Shown here one piece after another: positions 10,347 through 23,484 of a DNA stretch of 64,000 bases. Within the stretch, counting starts at the first letter, position 1. Each line of letters starts with the position of its first letter. The DNA is taken from NCBI GenBank assembly GCA_047495785.1, contig JBLDXI010000003.1, positions 1,550,001 through 1,614,000 on the forward strand, given 5' to 3'. The position numbers were made by a program, and so were the translations under genes. The stretch is from Lepidodermella squamata (Eukaryota > Gastrotricha). The notes beneath the pieces are model-generated. The model was given only the letters and a program-made list of their open reading frames with translations. It made no database searches and was not told where the DNA came from.

Positions 10347-12222
10347 TATTTGTATTTCAAGCATTATTGAAAACCTAAGGGTCTACATCATTCCATCGAA
10401 CTAATAATTTCTTTTCGCGAACCATTTGTACTTAACACGTCGGAAATATATAAAAAGGGTGAAAACTAAATTAAACCATCGGAAAGTCATTTACAGCATT
10501 ATTACGGAACACGAGCTTAATTTATCGGAACGCGATCTTAATTTATCGGAACCTTAACCTCAACCGGACCTCAGCTGTGAAATAGCTTGCCATGACTTAG
10601 CATCCTTCATTCTTTGGTTTTACTCTTCGATATTGGGTTTTTTTTAGAAACTATGAGTAACTGATGATGAATAAGTACGTCGAATCAGAAACTTATGAGA
10701 ATGACATTTTACGGCTCGCATGCGCCGAGAGTAACTGCTCGTAGTGTAATAATTGAGTTGTGGCTCCGCTCTTTGTGGTAGCGCAATTATCTAGGTTTGG
10801 GCCTGTTGACGCAGTTGTGTTTGATGATGGAGGCAGAGAGCAAAGTACCGCTAGGCATGATCATCTGAATACCAGTTCCATGAGCTCATTCTCAGACCAA
10901 TTCTCAGACCCTAATGCCTAATGTATAATTTTCGAATCCCTACTAGTTTCGCGGTCCTACTTCGCTCCAATGATGGAGGGGAGCGACCTTCAATCGCGAG
11001 GGCCTGATAAAGATCATCCTTGTCTGGTTATATTTTATGGCCATACAGCAGTCATTTGGCATGGAAGTATCGCGACTGATGTGACACTTTCATGTGAAAA
11101 TGAATGGCCGCTAGTGGTTTGAAAATAGGGATTTAGGTATTTTCCGACGCTCATTAGTCAAATTTTAGCTTAAATTCAAAGATTCGATCCCCGTTTAGCT
11201 CGCTTAATTATCACATACCGAGGTATTCCGACGGTTTCAGTCGATTATTAGATGACCTTTGATAATTGAAAAGTGGGTTTTCTCATCTTACAGCACAGCC
11301 ACTTATTACCGTAGCCAAGAAAATCACACAATAGAGCAAACGAATTACTCGCCCAATAGGACAAACCTTTTGGGCCCATATTTTTTATTTCCGAAATAAA
11401 AAATATTCGCCGACAAATCCGTTCGCGTTCAATTATTCAAATTACGGGCTCTGTTATGAGATTTTCTCGGCCTCGGTAAAAAGTGGCTGCACTATGTATT
11501 TTTCCTTATTACAAAACTATTAAGGTTTTTCTTGAGGATCTTGAATTTTCTATTTTCAGACTTTTAGGAAACACCTATCTTCCTTCATAGAGACCGAGGA
11601 TCAGTTTGATTAGACCCGGAAACCCCCAAAATGTTAATGGAACTTCTTACCGATTTGGTTGACGTAGGGAATCCACCAAATTTTTTGTATTTCTAGCGAG
11701 AATCTAACCTCGGACTATCCTAAAAGATTTTGATTTCTATAAGTCTAAGCCGTGGGGGTGGGCGCGGTCGAGCTGTTTTCTTACAAGAAGAGCCAACTGA
11801 TAGCATACGAATTCAAGGCCTGGCCATGGGCGAGCTAGCCGTGGTCGTGCTTGATTTGCAATTTATACTATATTATACTATTCCGTGACTTTTTTCATAT
11901 TACTCTAGGCGAATAAAATTAGAATATTAACTTGAATTTCCGATGAAAATAGAATAAAAATTATATTTCGACGGTTCCGACGGTTTAAGTAAAAATGGTT
12001 CCCGGAAAGAAATTATTAGTTCGATGGTTTCATGTTACTACAAACCTAATAGGACCTTAATTTTACAATCTCGTTTAAAAAACTTTGTTCGAACTGCGAT
12101 TCTCATCAGGGTATCAGTCATCTTGAAATATAATATAAGTAATCATGGAGACCGTCAAGGAATTTCGCCAGAGCGCGATGGACACTCTTGTTTATCCTGC
12201 AATACCTGGGCGTGTATCATAC
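10347..12222. other. Long intergenic stretch, nothing recognised
   Basis: About 1.9 kb with no coding frame over 60 codons except near its right edge. At 12055-12125 there is a scrap resembling the 3' flank of the SVSVS genes (AAAAAACTTTGTTCGAACT... CATCAGGGT), also seen after copies 1 and 2. Confidence 0.45.
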
Positions 12223-12428
12223 ATCATGTCGCGACTTCCGCGCCAGAACAGTGTGCCGGAAATAGAAACAAATGGCGTAAAACTAACTTTTTGCATCTTC
12301 GCCAAGTCAGTCGCGTGCCTGATCGCTGGAAAACAAGTTGAACGCCAGTTTTTTCTGCGCATCAAATGCATTACGCCATTTGTTTCTATTTCCGGCTCAC
12401 TGTTCTGGCGCGGAAGTCGCGATGTGAT
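12223..12428. mobile_element. Inverted-repeat MITE, about 205 bp (family shared with 33.42 kb)
   Basis: Arms of about 55 bp: TCGCGACTTCCGCGCCAGAA and GTGCCGGAAATAGAAACAAA on the left mirror TTTGTTTCTATTTCCGGC and GGCGCGGAAGTCGCGA on the right. A second, more diverged copy lies at 33423-33630. The centre (GCATCTTCGCCAAGTCAGTC) is shared too. Small open frames that read through the palindrome are artefacts. Confidence 0.75.
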
Positions 12429-13110
12429 CCAAGTGCTAAATGTCGAAAGGCGAATTGCGCAATAGTATGAGTATCATGAGTATCATTTAGGAGTATCATA
12501 CATACGCTGATTATCAGCGTGAAAAACGGTTTTCTGAGCGAGCTGAAAACGAATATCTATCACAATAGCATCAGCATAATGTTGGTTGTTATCCGCGGCG
12601 TCAAAAATCATCAACTCCGCATAATGTGTACAATTTATTGCTAGAATTATGACCTGTCAAAATGAACTGATACTATGCTTAATTCCAAGATTACAATTAC
12701 AGCAAGTTTTATTCGAAGCTTCAGAACGTCAAATGACCAGGAATGGTCACTTTTCCACAGCTATATTGTTAGCATCTTTGAATAACTCAAAGTTGAGTTT
12801 TAATGAGTTGGCTTCAACCTTACATGAGCAATTTCAAATTCGATTTATTTAACGACGCAACTATATGTATATAGGTAATAGGGATGTTAGAAATGCATAA
12901 ATCAGCATAATCTCTAGTATATCACATTGGTATTATATTCGTATATAGACACAAAGTTGCTCTCTTGTCAAATGCAAGATAATATGATTGCCAAATATTT
13001 AAGCTGTTATTTGTCATCTCAAATGGCCACGGTAATAATAATAAGTAAGTGTGTATACTAGCATGCCGCCAAATGAAGTCTATGACTTGTTTGAACAAAG
13101 CGCGGCATAC
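12429..13110. other. 3' flank of lectin gene 1, part of a duplicated block
   Basis: No gene. The part from about 12640 matches 51460-51900 downstream of lectin gene 2 (shared AAGTTTTATTCGAAGCTT, GGAATGGTCACTTTTCC). This shows that the segmental duplication extends past the genes. Confidence 0.55.
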
Positions 13111-16100
13111 CTATTCCCACACGCATCTGTAAAACCAGCGCCGCCCCTGATACTCACGCCTAGGAAAATGAGAATATAGAAATTGACGCAGACATTTATT
13201 GGGAGCCTTACAGTTTTTACTAACGTCTTCGCTCGGCTCGCCTTGGGACCAAGCTACAACTGATTTATCCCTCGGTATTCCGTCGCCATTAAGCCAGACC
13301 CATGAGTAGGGAGGATGTTGCGCGCCGATATAGATACGGCTAACCGACTTCTGCTTCATCGCCGCTATTGCTTGAGCATACTTTTCTGGTAAACCTAGGT
13401 ACAGCATCGTCGAGCCGTCTTCGAGCACTGCGCAAGCCCCTTTGTTGTCAGCCCAATAATTCAACGCCTCGATCGGAAATGGAAATGACATCGCCCTGTT
13501 CCAGGATAAATTAAGTTAAGCGTCATTGACAGGAAAAGAACAGTGACTCACGTTTTGGCAGGCATTCACTTTTATTACCGACCTTGCACAGGAAACCGTC
13601 TGAAAGCCGGACCAGGATTCACTATATACCAACGCGAGGCCTGTGATAATCATGAAATGGAGAAAGGAAGAATGAGTGACATTTTCAAGAGCTTTACAAT
13701 AGCAGAATATAATAGGTATGTAGCCGGGTAACATTACTACTGGGTGAAATTGGATGTAGCGCTTACAGTCGCCACCGCTACCAGGTTCGCTTGGCAGCCA
13801 GCCAGGAGTTATCTGCGAGGCATTAGCATTGTCTGCCCAGTCCCAGACGAGCCGCGAATCGTCAAGCCACTGCCAATAGCGGGCGCCGCCGACCCACACA
13901 TTGGCGCCTTTAGCAGCAGCCACAGCAGCTGAAAATTCGTCCGATGTCTTTATCACCGCTAGCTCGGCCCCAAGGTTCCGGCAAGCTCGAAAGGATTCAG
14001 CAAATGTCAGAGCAGTTCCAGCAGCGTCAGCCAGGAAAAACTTGGGAGATACCACTAAATGGGAAACATGTGTTTGTAAATCCTCATTATTGCAGACTCA
14101 CCGCTACAATCGGAGCCTTTGAATCCGCTAGGGCAGTTGCAAGCACTGCTATTTCCAACGATCACACACGAACCGCCATTCAGGCAATTCATTGTGCATA
14201 AAACTGGGAAGGAAAAACTTATGGATTATCGTAATTAAAAATAACATGGGCCGTTATAGCTGGTTCTTAAATTGGACTGTTTACCTATATAATCCATGAA
14301 AAACATACCGTTCTCGCATAACGTCCCATTAAAGCCGGAAAAGCAGTCGCAAGTTCTTGTAACAGGATTATAAATACCGTTTACACATTGGAGCTGTCAA
14401 CAAATTCGATCCAATCACAACGCCTTAACAATCATAGCTGGGCAAGGAAATTTACTTTCTGAGCCAAGTCAGTTAGACAGCTGGCGTAGTTGCTAGCAAA
14501 ATCACGAGACGCCGAATATACGAGAAGCTGTTAAAGCAGTTCAAAGTCAAAGCAAAATAGGGAAATCTTTAACTCACTTGTTGCGATCCTGCAGGGCATT
14601 GACTATAGCAGAGATCGAGATTACCTGTTCGGCACCAGGCAGCGTACTGAAAAAGTGAATACGATCAACCCCCGAAAATGCCATAATAGATTGCGTCACT
14701 TAAATCTGTAAACTGTCACCTAAAATGAAATCGTCACTTAATCCTTTAATACGCCACCCAAACACGCAAACTGTCGCCGAAATGCGAGTTGCGTATACAA
14801 TATGCGCAAACGTGTCACCTAAAATGGATTTTTCGATTTTCAAGCATAGATGACTATTAAAAGCCAATCAAGTACCTTTCAAATTGATAGCTTAGGTTGT
14901 TTCGGTGATTTTCAGTGCTATATACTTTTCACAAAATCGGAAAATATTTCACAGAAATTTCACGAAATCACCTTGGGCTGAGTATAGAAAAAATTAGGCA
15001 ACATTTTGAAAATTTTCACCTGCGGGTCTGATAATAAAAATAAGCTCAAGTTTCAACTTCTTAGTGACAGTTTCCAGATTTTCAAGGACAAATTTACGGA
15101 TTTGTGTCGTTTTCGATGTTAAGGCGGCAATTTACAGATATCAAAGACGTTTTGCAGATTTGAGAGGCGATTTGTGGATTAAGTCTGCAGAATGCGCGCT
15201 TATGTTTACATTGTGAGCTTTAAGTGGCTCATGCGCGGTTTCTGCGTGCGCTCGTCCACTTTCTAGATGACGGTTATTTACCTTTTAAGTGACACAAACA
15301 CAGCCACCCCCTGAAAACGGCTCATCCATTCATCAATTTCATGAAAATGTTGCCTTATAACTAGGTATCCAAATTCACGAAAAGTCCCGAACCTAAGATC
15401 GAAATTTATGAAAATAGAGAAAGACTTCTGATTTCGCCAGCAAATTCTAACATTCCAAGCATTAAAATCGGAATATTATGGTCGACAAATTCCGAATATT
15501 GCGTAATCAGATGCCGCTGAAGTACTAGGAATACCTATATACTAATCGATTGCGCGTCAATAAAATCCACTCACCCATAATAGGCAGTTGGCTTTGTTTC
15601 GGTAGACGCCAGAAGAAAACTCTCCGGTTTCATTGGCGATGCAGCGCGAAGTGCTCAAACGGCAGGCAGTGAATTGACGAGTGACAGCGTTGAAGCAGCG
15701 GACGTGCGGTTTCACAGTGGCAGCAAGTTCGCCTGAATCGGAAATACAACAAACGTGCCTGAGGATTGTGATTATGAACTTACTGCTGATACTTCCCAGG
15801 CATGCCTCAAGGCTCGGAATCCCAACCGATTTCGCGAACTGTGATCGAGATAGCAATTACGAATCGACGAATTATTATAACAGTTTCTACCGTATCACTT
15901 GGACAGGGAATGATGCTTGGAACGCAGGTAACAAATTTTAGAGCCGAGTTGAAACACGTGTCGAATGTTCCACTCTACATTGATGATCATTCTAACCAAT
16001 GCCTATAAATATTTCACGTTTTTATACCTGCAAGGCGTTGAAATCTGTAGTACAAATCGCTAAATTCGACTTGAACGGAATATAGCCATTGTAAGAGCTT

Positions 16101-17828
16101 CCTATCTGGAAAACAGTAACAAAAATTTAGAAGAATAATGAAGAATTAAAAATTTAAGAAAAACGTGGCTTTGGAGTATTCTTCGCATTCGGTTGCGAGA
16201 ATGAAATTTTCCAGAAATGAAGTTATCAGAAAAAATTACCAGTCTATGCCGTCCGGAAAATCACCAAAAGTTTATGTACGACCCGCGATTTATATATACA
16301 TATATTATATGTACGAGCAGAAGGACTCATTAAAACTTAGGGTCGTTATATTCATAAGAACGCATCTTTTAACATTCGTCCTTAAGTGGCTTTCCGGTTA
16401 CATAATATTCGAAATTCTTTGACCATAATATTCTGCTTTTAAAGCTGAGTAAGAATCATGTGTCACCCAGAAGACCCAGATGACTTGGACAAATTTGCCT
16501 GCTAAAACACGAAATTAGGGTTGGAAAGCTAAGGAAACCTGAAATGTCCCGTACCTTAGATCGAACTATATGAAAATAGTTAAAGAGCCAGTTCCATGTA
16601 ATAAGCTTTTCTAGGTAGTTTTATTGAGTTGTCAAAATTGCGATTGTGGAGGTACAATTTTGACAACTCAAAAAACTATACCTTGAAAAGCTTATTAGAA
16701 AAAAAGAAAAGAATATTTTCTTTCTTGAATGACTTCTTAATCGATTTTCAAATGGTACTTCGATGAAGCCTGTAGACAATTCTAGATTCTGGAATTTTTT
16801 TACAAAGTTGCATACCTTTCTGTTGTCAAAACTGTACCGCTCACCGGTAAAAAACGCGTAGTTATTTAAGCAGGAATATAACGACCTCAAATTTGATGGC
16901 AAAATCTGGAGTTTCTCCCTATTTTCATCAAGTTGGATCTAAGGTTCAGGACCTTTTAGGTTTCCTGAGCTTTCCAACCCTAATTTCATGTTTTTGCCAT
17001 CAAATTTGAAAAGTCCAAGTTATCTCAGCTTCCTGGGTGAGATATGATTCTTACTCAGTTTTAAAAGCTGAATATTATGGTCGAAAAATTTCGAATATTA
17101 CGTAAGCGGAAAGCCGCTTAAGTACGAATATCAAATAACGCGTACTTATTTAAGTACGAATATCAAAAAATGCGTACTTATTTAAGTATGAATATAAAAA
17201 AAACGCGTACTTATTTAAGCAGGAATATAACGACCCTAAAAATTAATACGTTACAAAAAATTAAAAAAAGGGTTGTGCAACTTGAAGGACATGCCGTATA
17301 AGAGCAGTTGATGAGATAATTCAGTGGATTCTGCTGATTTTAAAACTTGTTTAGAAAGTCGAAAAAGGTAAAATTGCATAAATAAATTTAGCCGATATTT
17401 TAAATGTTTTGTTATTAACTTTATGTAAATAACTAACCATGACTTCAGTATTTTTGCTGCATCCAGGTGAGCCCGGTCGACAAGTCGCTGCGTTGGTGTC
17501 ATATCTGTAGCACAATCTTGCAGTCTAGAAGGAAAGAAATCCAGCTTAAAGCCGAATTGAAATATGCAAATAGCCTACAGCCTTCAAACAGCTGCTTTGA
17601 TCAGAAATGCTGCTTCCAACCTGACCAAAATGAACAAAAAATGAAACATTCCAGCAATTTTTATGTATCAACTTGATATTCGCGTAGTTGCTGGCAGCCG
17701 CTCGGCAGTTCGCGGCAATTTATGAATGTGTCGTCGAATTGTGAGAAACAGCGAGCCCAGTCACCGCAAATAGGCACCCATTCGCTGGCCGATAAGAATA
17801 AAATCGCAATGACAAAGAAGTCTTGCAT
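13111..17828 (-). CDS. Secreted Cys-rich/EGF/C-type lectin mosaic protein, gene 1, 13 exons; probable frameshift in last exon
   Basis: Exons in transcription order: 17673-17828, 17438-17524, 16028-16105, 15891-15974, 15784-15838, 15575-15732, 14578-14646, 14456-14527, 14309-14393, 14102-14203, 13767-14054, 13552-13640, 13111-13495. Exon 1 gives a signal peptide (MQDFFVIAILFLSAS) and CGDWARCFSQFDDTFINC. Exons 2-8 form a Cys-rich region (CYRYDTNAATC, CFNSALKFVTC, CFNAVTRQFTAC, WCRTGNLDLCYSQC). Exons 9-10 are two EGF modules (CDCFSGFNGTLC; NGGSC..CNCPSGFKGSDC). Exons 11-12 are a C-type lectin domain (FAESFRACRNLGAELAVIKT, NVWVGGARYWQWLDD). Exon 13 is a second lectin-like domain. Entering exon 13 in the phase set by exon 12 gives GDVISIS and then a stop. 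The remaining 125 residues are open one base out of phase, so a one-base indel near 13450-13490 is likely. Orthologous exon phases in gene 2 confirm the expected frame. Carbohydrate binding is not proven; the frameshift could be an assembly error. Confidence 0.75.
16330..17245. mobile_element. Foldback element, about 0.9 kb, inside intron 2 of lectin gene 1
   Basis: Long imperfect inverted repeat. Left-arm blocks (GGGTCGTTATATTC, TTAAGTGGCTTTCCG, AAATTAGGGTTGGAAAGCT) are mirrored on the right (AGCTTTCCAACCCTAATTT, CGGAAAGCCGCTTAAG, GAATATAACGACCC). The right arm also has a tandem of three units of about 40 bp built on CGCGTACTTATTTAAG (17140-17225). Lectin gene 2 has no such insertion in its intron 2, so the element arrived after the duplication or was lost there. 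Related scraps lie at 15465-15520. Confidence 0.7.
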
Positions 17829-18005
17829 TTTTCTGAGAACAAATAATAGGTTCGCCATACTTTTCTCAACCGTACTTTTCTCAACAGTGTATATCGTTCT
17901 CAACATGCAACTACTCAACCCGCATTTTTCTCAACATGCATCTGTTGTACGCCTATAAGGGATTTAAGCCTTTAGGGTATGAGCATTGTATATAACCAAA
18001 ATAAT

Positions 18006-18277
18006 GGCCAAACCGTGAGGGTCACAGTCGATCATCATATATCAATCGATTGTTGTAATCAAGGGCTATCGATTGGTGCCAAATCGAATTCCGCGCGGAA
18101 CTTCTGGAAATATTATTTCTGCCTTCAAAGTTAAAAAAATGCAAAAAATTCGGTTTTTGAGGCCAAAACTTGACCCTGAATGTGCCACGTGGAATTCGAT
18201 TTGGCACCAATCGATAGCCCTTGATTACAGCAATCGATTGATATATGATAATCGATTGTGACCCTCACAGTTTGGCC
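18006..18277. mobile_element. MITE with long terminal inverted repeats, 272 bp
   Basis: Arms of about 85 bp begin GGCCAAACCGTGAGGGTCAC and end as its near-complement, with matching inner blocks GGGCTATCGATTGGTGCC and GGCACCAATCGATAGCCC. It lies about 180 bp upstream of lectin gene 1. A weaker outer inverted repeat (GTTGTACGCC... at 17945 against ...GGCGTACAAC at 18363) suggests that it is nested in another palindrome. Confidence 0.75.
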
Positions 18278-19240
18278 GCTATGACAGTTTAAAATATCGC
18301 TTATCCCGTATAGGCATACCTAAGCCTATACCGTATAGCTTAGATCCTCTAAAGGCGTACAACACATATAAGACCCCGCCTTTCGGTCCCCTCTTCAGAG
18401 CACCTTTCACTGCGTGCGGTCCGCCACCTTCACAACACTACTCCCGTCTTTTCTGAGCGCTCTTATAATCCCACGGTGTCGGGTAACTTGGCCTTAAAAA
18501 CCAAAATAAGCCAAATATTTGATTATGAGTTGAGTAAAACGGAAAAGCAATAAACACCAAGTGGTCCAAGCAAATATGGCTTAGGGCTTAGGGGCTTAGG
18601 ATCGAAATTATTTGAAAAATTTACCTGTGAAATTCATGCGCATTTAAAATAATGCACCTATAATCGAAATATCGAATTCATTTCGGGGCAACAATTCTGG
18701 CGGAGGCTAGATTTTAATTCAGCATTCAACATGCAGACTATTTAACGCGACCCGAATGACGACAGGCTTAGACACATTTTAATTTTGGCACAAAAATTCC
18801 TAGAATAAGTACTCAGTCTTGGACATTACCGCGCGCAGTACAGAATTAAAGCGTTTCCTATATAAACTCCGATTTTTCAAGATTACAGAAAGGAAGTGCA
18901 CAAATTTTCTGATTTTTGCCAATTTTTCTTGTCACTTTTGACTAGCTGAGTACCCAAAAATTGTCAAATTGCGCAGTACAAAGTACAAAGTCAACAAAGT
19001 CAATAATAATTAACATTTTGAATTATTACCAGACTGTTTACCCTCTTAAGAAGGACAATCATGTCGATTGGGGTCCAATAGTAACAAGACTATTAGACTG
19101 GAGAGGCATTCGCATGCGCCCCCGCATCGCCGGGGCTCACGCTCGCGCGTAAAGTTGAGAAACACACCTGTTGTGTAAACAACACGTTGAGAAAACTACA
19201 TGATGTTGAGAAAAGTATGGTTGAGAAAAGGCGGCACTAC

Positions 19241-19609
19241 CAAATAATAAATAATTTTTCATGTTTTGAAAAACGCCCAGGAAGAACGAGATCACCGACA
19301 GCGTCACATGGCCGAACAATTTTCACACGCACGTGTTTATTGGATGTTTTTCTCGAATTTTATTTTACACACGCTTCCAAATCCGATAAACAACCCCATA
19401 CTCGTCACGTGCTATTTTTCGAGTTACTGCGTGCTCGAAAATCAAATCGCCGGTTGCTTAACGGACTTGGAAGCGTGTGTAAAATAAAATTCGAGAAAAA
19501 CATCCCATACTAACCACGTGCGTGTGAAAATTGTTCGGCCATGTGACGCTGTCGGTGATCTCGTTCTTCCTGGACGTTTTTCAAAATATGCCAAATTATT
19601 TATTATTTG
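19241..19609. mobile_element. Inverted-repeat element, 369 bp (copy 1)
   Basis: Near-perfect arms of about 140 bp, starting CAAATAATAAATAATTT and containing GAACGAGATCACCGACAGCG and CACACGCACGTG, mirrored on the right. A second copy sits at 55934-56302 at the equivalent place upstream of lectin gene 2, so it predates the lectin-block duplication. No transposase. Confidence 0.75.
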
Positions 19610-20009
19610 TTCTCAGCAAAATGCGATATTGTTGAATCGTGGCAAAGTCAAGACAATTGCAATCAAAATTTGACTTGCGAAATAAAACGAAATTTTTTTT
19701 TTTTAAACCTTCGATAAAATTTGGCTTTCGTCCTAAAAAGAGGAACAATAATTGCCAAAGCTTCGCCCGAGCAATCTGGATCGGGAGGTGAATTTTGGGG
19801 AATATAGGGAGAATGTAGGAGCACACCTTGAGTTTCTTTTTAAATAGGCGAAGGAACTTGGACACATTTCCCAAATTTGCGGAATTTTCCATGAAACGAC
19901 ATTTACGACCTACGACCTATTGAAAGTCAGTCGAATCGATCGAAATAGCCCTATCCGTCCAGACCTGCACATGCGAAGTGTATAATTTTTGTGTTTCAAA
20001 GCTGTCGCG

Positions 20010-20490
20010 CTGAAAAGCTGAATTACTGCATGATCTGAATTTTGAGTTTTGTTTGAGTTTAGACTGACTGTTTGTGGGTGATACCAGTGAGAAAGGATCT
20101 CAGGGATCTGCAAAAAAGCATTATTTAAAAATGACGAAATTTTTGGCATTTCCTCCAAATCTTAATCCAGCCATCTTAATAATCGAATATTGTATAATAT
20201 GAACAAGGGACTGACAGCAATAGCGACTACAGCTCGACGGACATATCCATTGTTTACAGTTTATTCTCCTAAAAATTATGACCTGTCAAAATGAACTAAT
20301 GTGGAAAATATTTCCGCTGCTTATTTATATCTGTAATATCTGTAATATTTCCGGCAAGTTACAAAATCATGCGATGGATGCAGATGCAGATATTATTTAG
20401 CCATCGTTATCCTGCTTAATCACGCCTAAATGAGAGTCCCTAAAACGAGATTTACCCCGCAGCCTACGAATTTTTTGCCTCACGTTTAAA
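20010..20490. repeat. Duplicated spacer block, copy 1
   Basis: Shares long stretches with 47490-47940, including GACTGACTGTTTGTGG, CATATCCATTGTTTACAGTT, AAAATTATGACCTGTCAAAA and AATCACGCCTAAAT. It is non-coding and of unknown origin. The TATGACCTGTCAAAATGAAC piece recurs at 12648 and, diverged, at 51467. Confidence 0.55.
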
Positions 20491-22292
20491 CGCTAGCTAA
20501 AGCTACACATAATGGGGCGTATGTTGGAACCTTCCTTATGTTGGATTAAGGTTCAAGTTTCAAGTTTTCCTCTCATTTTCAAAGCAACCATTGTTGCGTA
20601 TTGGGACTGACCATTGTTCGCGTATATAAAACGGAGCAATAGAAAAAAATTCCTATGTTCGATTGAAAAACCTAGGTGCAAAAGAGAGGAAATTTTCAGG
20701 TTTAGAAGGTTTATCCGCTAAACCTGGTTTAAACCAAGAATATTGCAAACCATGTACGAGGAGGTTTACAAAAAAACGGGTATTACGGCCCAACCGGCGG
20801 ATGGCGCGCCTTGTGGAGCCATTGCTCGATGGCGCGGTATTCAAAATTTCGAAAGTTAAAAATTATTATATTATATTATTATTCATTCAATAATATCTAC
20901 ATTTTCAGCTGCTATATTACTCGCACAATTACTCGACGGTCCCGCCCAATTGGTTTGCGATCGGTCTAAGAGAAAAGTTTTCTGCGTTGAATTTATAGCA
21001 AAAAAAGTATGAAGTATTCAATCGCTAATTTCATTTATAATCGGCGAACGCTCGGGTACGCTTATTATTATTAATTTTTCCACGCTCAGGACCGTTGGCA
21101 AATTAATATTTTCAGGCATTGAATATTATATATTACTGTCCCCAATCCGCCCCCACGCCAAATAATAAATAAACTTAAATTGCCCTAGTTTATTTTGTTA
21201 CGATTACGTCATTTGAGGTGAAGTGAGAAATGAGGTCATAATCGTGTTGTGATTTTTCAGAATTTTAGAGACAAAAATTCGGGTTGCCCCCACTTGCCCC
21301 CAAATGATAAAGCGTTGAAAATTCAGTAATAAATGCGCAAGTGATAAAAATGTGATGCGCAAGTGGCAGATGCGCAAGCGGGAAATGCGCAAGTGGGGGT
21401 AATCACAAAAATTCGTAATCATAATGGAAGCTATCAGGTGGATTTTCCTTGGGTTTTCAGCCGAGTTGATCGATCAGGCGAAAGCGCTGGATTTCGCCAT
21501 GATGCAACGGTATTTACTAATATCGAACTGAATACGATTAGGTATACTGATTACCTTCAAGGCACAAAATTTGTCGACTGGCTGCAGATTAGTTGCAGAT
21601 TTCATGAATTTTTTGCCATTTTCGGAATGTCCAACTTCATTTTTTGATGAGAGTAATGTAAAAAAATTCAAAATTCAACAGAAGCTAAATTCACCTGAAC
21701 AATAATGGTCAGGTATTGACCATGAATTCTCCTTGTTACCCAGCTAAATGGCAAATTCAGAGATAACTTTTGCCAATTCTGGAAAACTCAACTGCAAAAA
21801 CCCAATTTGCATTTTGCGGAACTTGAATCGGAATTTCTAATAATTGCAGACATCGTTTGATTCGTAAAGTGAAGTGATAAAATTTAAAATAAAAAAACTC
21901 TATTGTTTGTCACTGAATCTGTCACTGAATTTAACACTAATCTAAAATTCCAAAGCTGGAGGCACCTGACACAGAAATTAGGGTGTTCGAAAAATCTGCT
22001 GAAATCAGCTGGGCGGATAGGACGATTTCGGCCAGTTTTTGTGCAGCATTAACGGTGATAGATAGAGATAAACGGGTTTCAAAATCGTGATCAGGGCCCT
22101 TTAAAACCCCTAGAACTGCCGTCAAATATTTTTCTCCCGCAGATAAATAATTCCGCCATGAAAGGGTTAAAGACCGGGTCTGGCTCCCGACCCAGTGCTT
22201 TTATCGAGGGAGCACTGTATAAAGCTTTTTCACAGGGGGATGCAATTGAACCTCAAATCCTGTAAAATGCCATTTTTCATAAATGAGAATTT
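20491..22292. other. Long spacer, no supported gene
   Basis: Short open frames of 60-95 codons occur on both strands but none shows a domain, signal peptide or consistent splice sites. One minus-strand frame (21937-22125) has protein-like composition and could be a decayed exon. This is not claimed. Confidence 0.4.
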
Positions 22293-22631
22293 TTGCAAAA
22301 TTCGTGGACAGCATTTTCGTCGACAATTTTCTCTCTCGAATCCCATTCTAGCGGAAATTTGAGGAAGGTTTACCCCAGCCTAGATCTATCGACTGTCGAA
22401 AACCGCATAGAAAAGTTCCTCATGGTTACGAAGTTATCGAGGCAAATAAATGATTGCGCATACTTTAGCCTAGTGACGAGAAACGTTCGGGCAAATATCA
22501 GCATTAGTAGTGGACCTGACATTGATTCAGCGAACAATTTTGTTCAAGAATATAGTCTTTATGCGGAATTTATTTGGGCAATTATTCGGAACCATGTCGA
22601 TATAGCAAAAAGCATTATTCACTATGGGTAA
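22293..22631 (+). other. Possible exon or gene relic
   Basis: An open frame of about 112 codons with protein-like composition (TVENRIEKFLMVTKLSRQIN, then YAEFIWAIIRNHVDIAKSII). A candidate acceptor (CCCATTCTAG at about 22350) and a good donor (ATGG|GTAAGT at about 22628) bracket the better part of it. No partner exon was found before the tRNA genes. It could be an internal exon of a broken gene. Not recognised. Confidence 0.25.
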
Positions 22632-22738
22632 GTTTTTGTAAATGATTCCCGCCCAAAATGAAGTAAAGTTATTCCCAACCTACCACAGGGGGTCGGAGAG
22701 AGTTTTTGACATTTATCCTAGTTATAAACTTTATATCC

Positions 22739-22792
22739 GGCTCATCTCGTCTCGTAAACAGAAGATCGCGGGTTCAACTCCCGCCTGGGCCT
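22739..22792 (+). pseudogene. tRNA-Thr(CGT) pseudogene, D-arm deleted
   Basis: Retains the acceptor ends, anticodon loop (CTCGTAA) and T-arm of the intact Thr-CGT gene at 42027, but about 18 bases covering the D-arm and half of the anticodon stem are gone. The T-loop also has a base change (TTCAACT for TTCAATT). Confidence 0.85.
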
Positions 22793-22883
22793 AGCGATGA
22801 TGATTCACTTTTGAACGCAACGGAACTATTATCGCTGTTAGATTTGAAAAAATGGAATTATTTTCTGAAATAAAAACATAGCT

Positions 22884-22954
22884 TGCATCGGCCGGGAATC
22901 GAACCCGGGCCTCCCGCGTGGCAGGCGAGAATTCTACCACTGAACCACCGATGC
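22884..22954 (-). tRNA. tRNA-Gly(GCC)
   Basis: 71-bp gene with complete cloverleaf: acceptor GCATCGG/CCGATGC, A-box TGGTTCAGTGG, anticodon GCC in the TCTCGCCTGCCACGCGGGAG arm, and T-arm GGTTCGATTCC. No intron. It is identical in sequence to the copies at 42185, 45797 and 51135. Confidence 0.93.
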
Positions 22955-23160
22955 CTTGCTTGAAGATGAGGCCGGCTTTAAGGCATAATAGGCTAACTTT
23001 GATAATGACAACAGGCCATTGAGCATACTCATCAACACATGCTGTTGGTGTGAAAACGGAGATCTGGAGATAACAAGGCTATGAAGTCACGGCCTACTGT
23101 TGTCAGAGTTTGAATAGAGTAACCACAAAGGTATGAACTGGCAACCTTAACCTCATCACA

Positions 23161-23232
23161 GGTTCCATGGTGTAGCGGTTAGCACTCTGGACTCTGAATC
23201 CAGCGACTCGAGTTCGATTCTCGATGGGACCT
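23161..23232 (+). tRNA. tRNA-Gln(CTG)
   Basis: 72-bp gene: acceptor GGTTCCA/TGGGACC, A-box TGTAGCGGTTAGCA, anticodon loop CTCTGAA (CTG), and T-arm GTTCGATTC. It is the third member of the Thr/Gly/Gln trio that recurs in this window. Confidence 0.93.
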
Positions 23233-23484
23233 TGACTTCTTTTTCTATTCGAATAATATTGACCCGCATTTTTATTTTTTATTTCTGATTAGCAAGATTT
23301 TGTATTTTGTGAAGAATTATTCGAACTTCAACACATCTCGGCCAGTTGAATTGCCTTTCTGAAGCGCGGATTTTTAAATCCCTGCATGTCGCCTCCTAAT
23401 TATTATTTAGCTTGACATCAGTAATTTGGTACCAACTACCACAAAGAACTAATTGAACTGCGCGATATGCAATGAATCTTCGGG

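Noticed and set aside
12024-12465. Two overlapping frames of about 105 codons
   Set aside because: They read through a palindromic MITE and its flanks; the apparent protein is partly its own mirror image.
19187-19513. 108-codon frame upstream of lectin gene 1
   Set aside because: It lies inside the 369-bp inverted-repeat element, and the diverged copy at 56 kb does not keep the frame.
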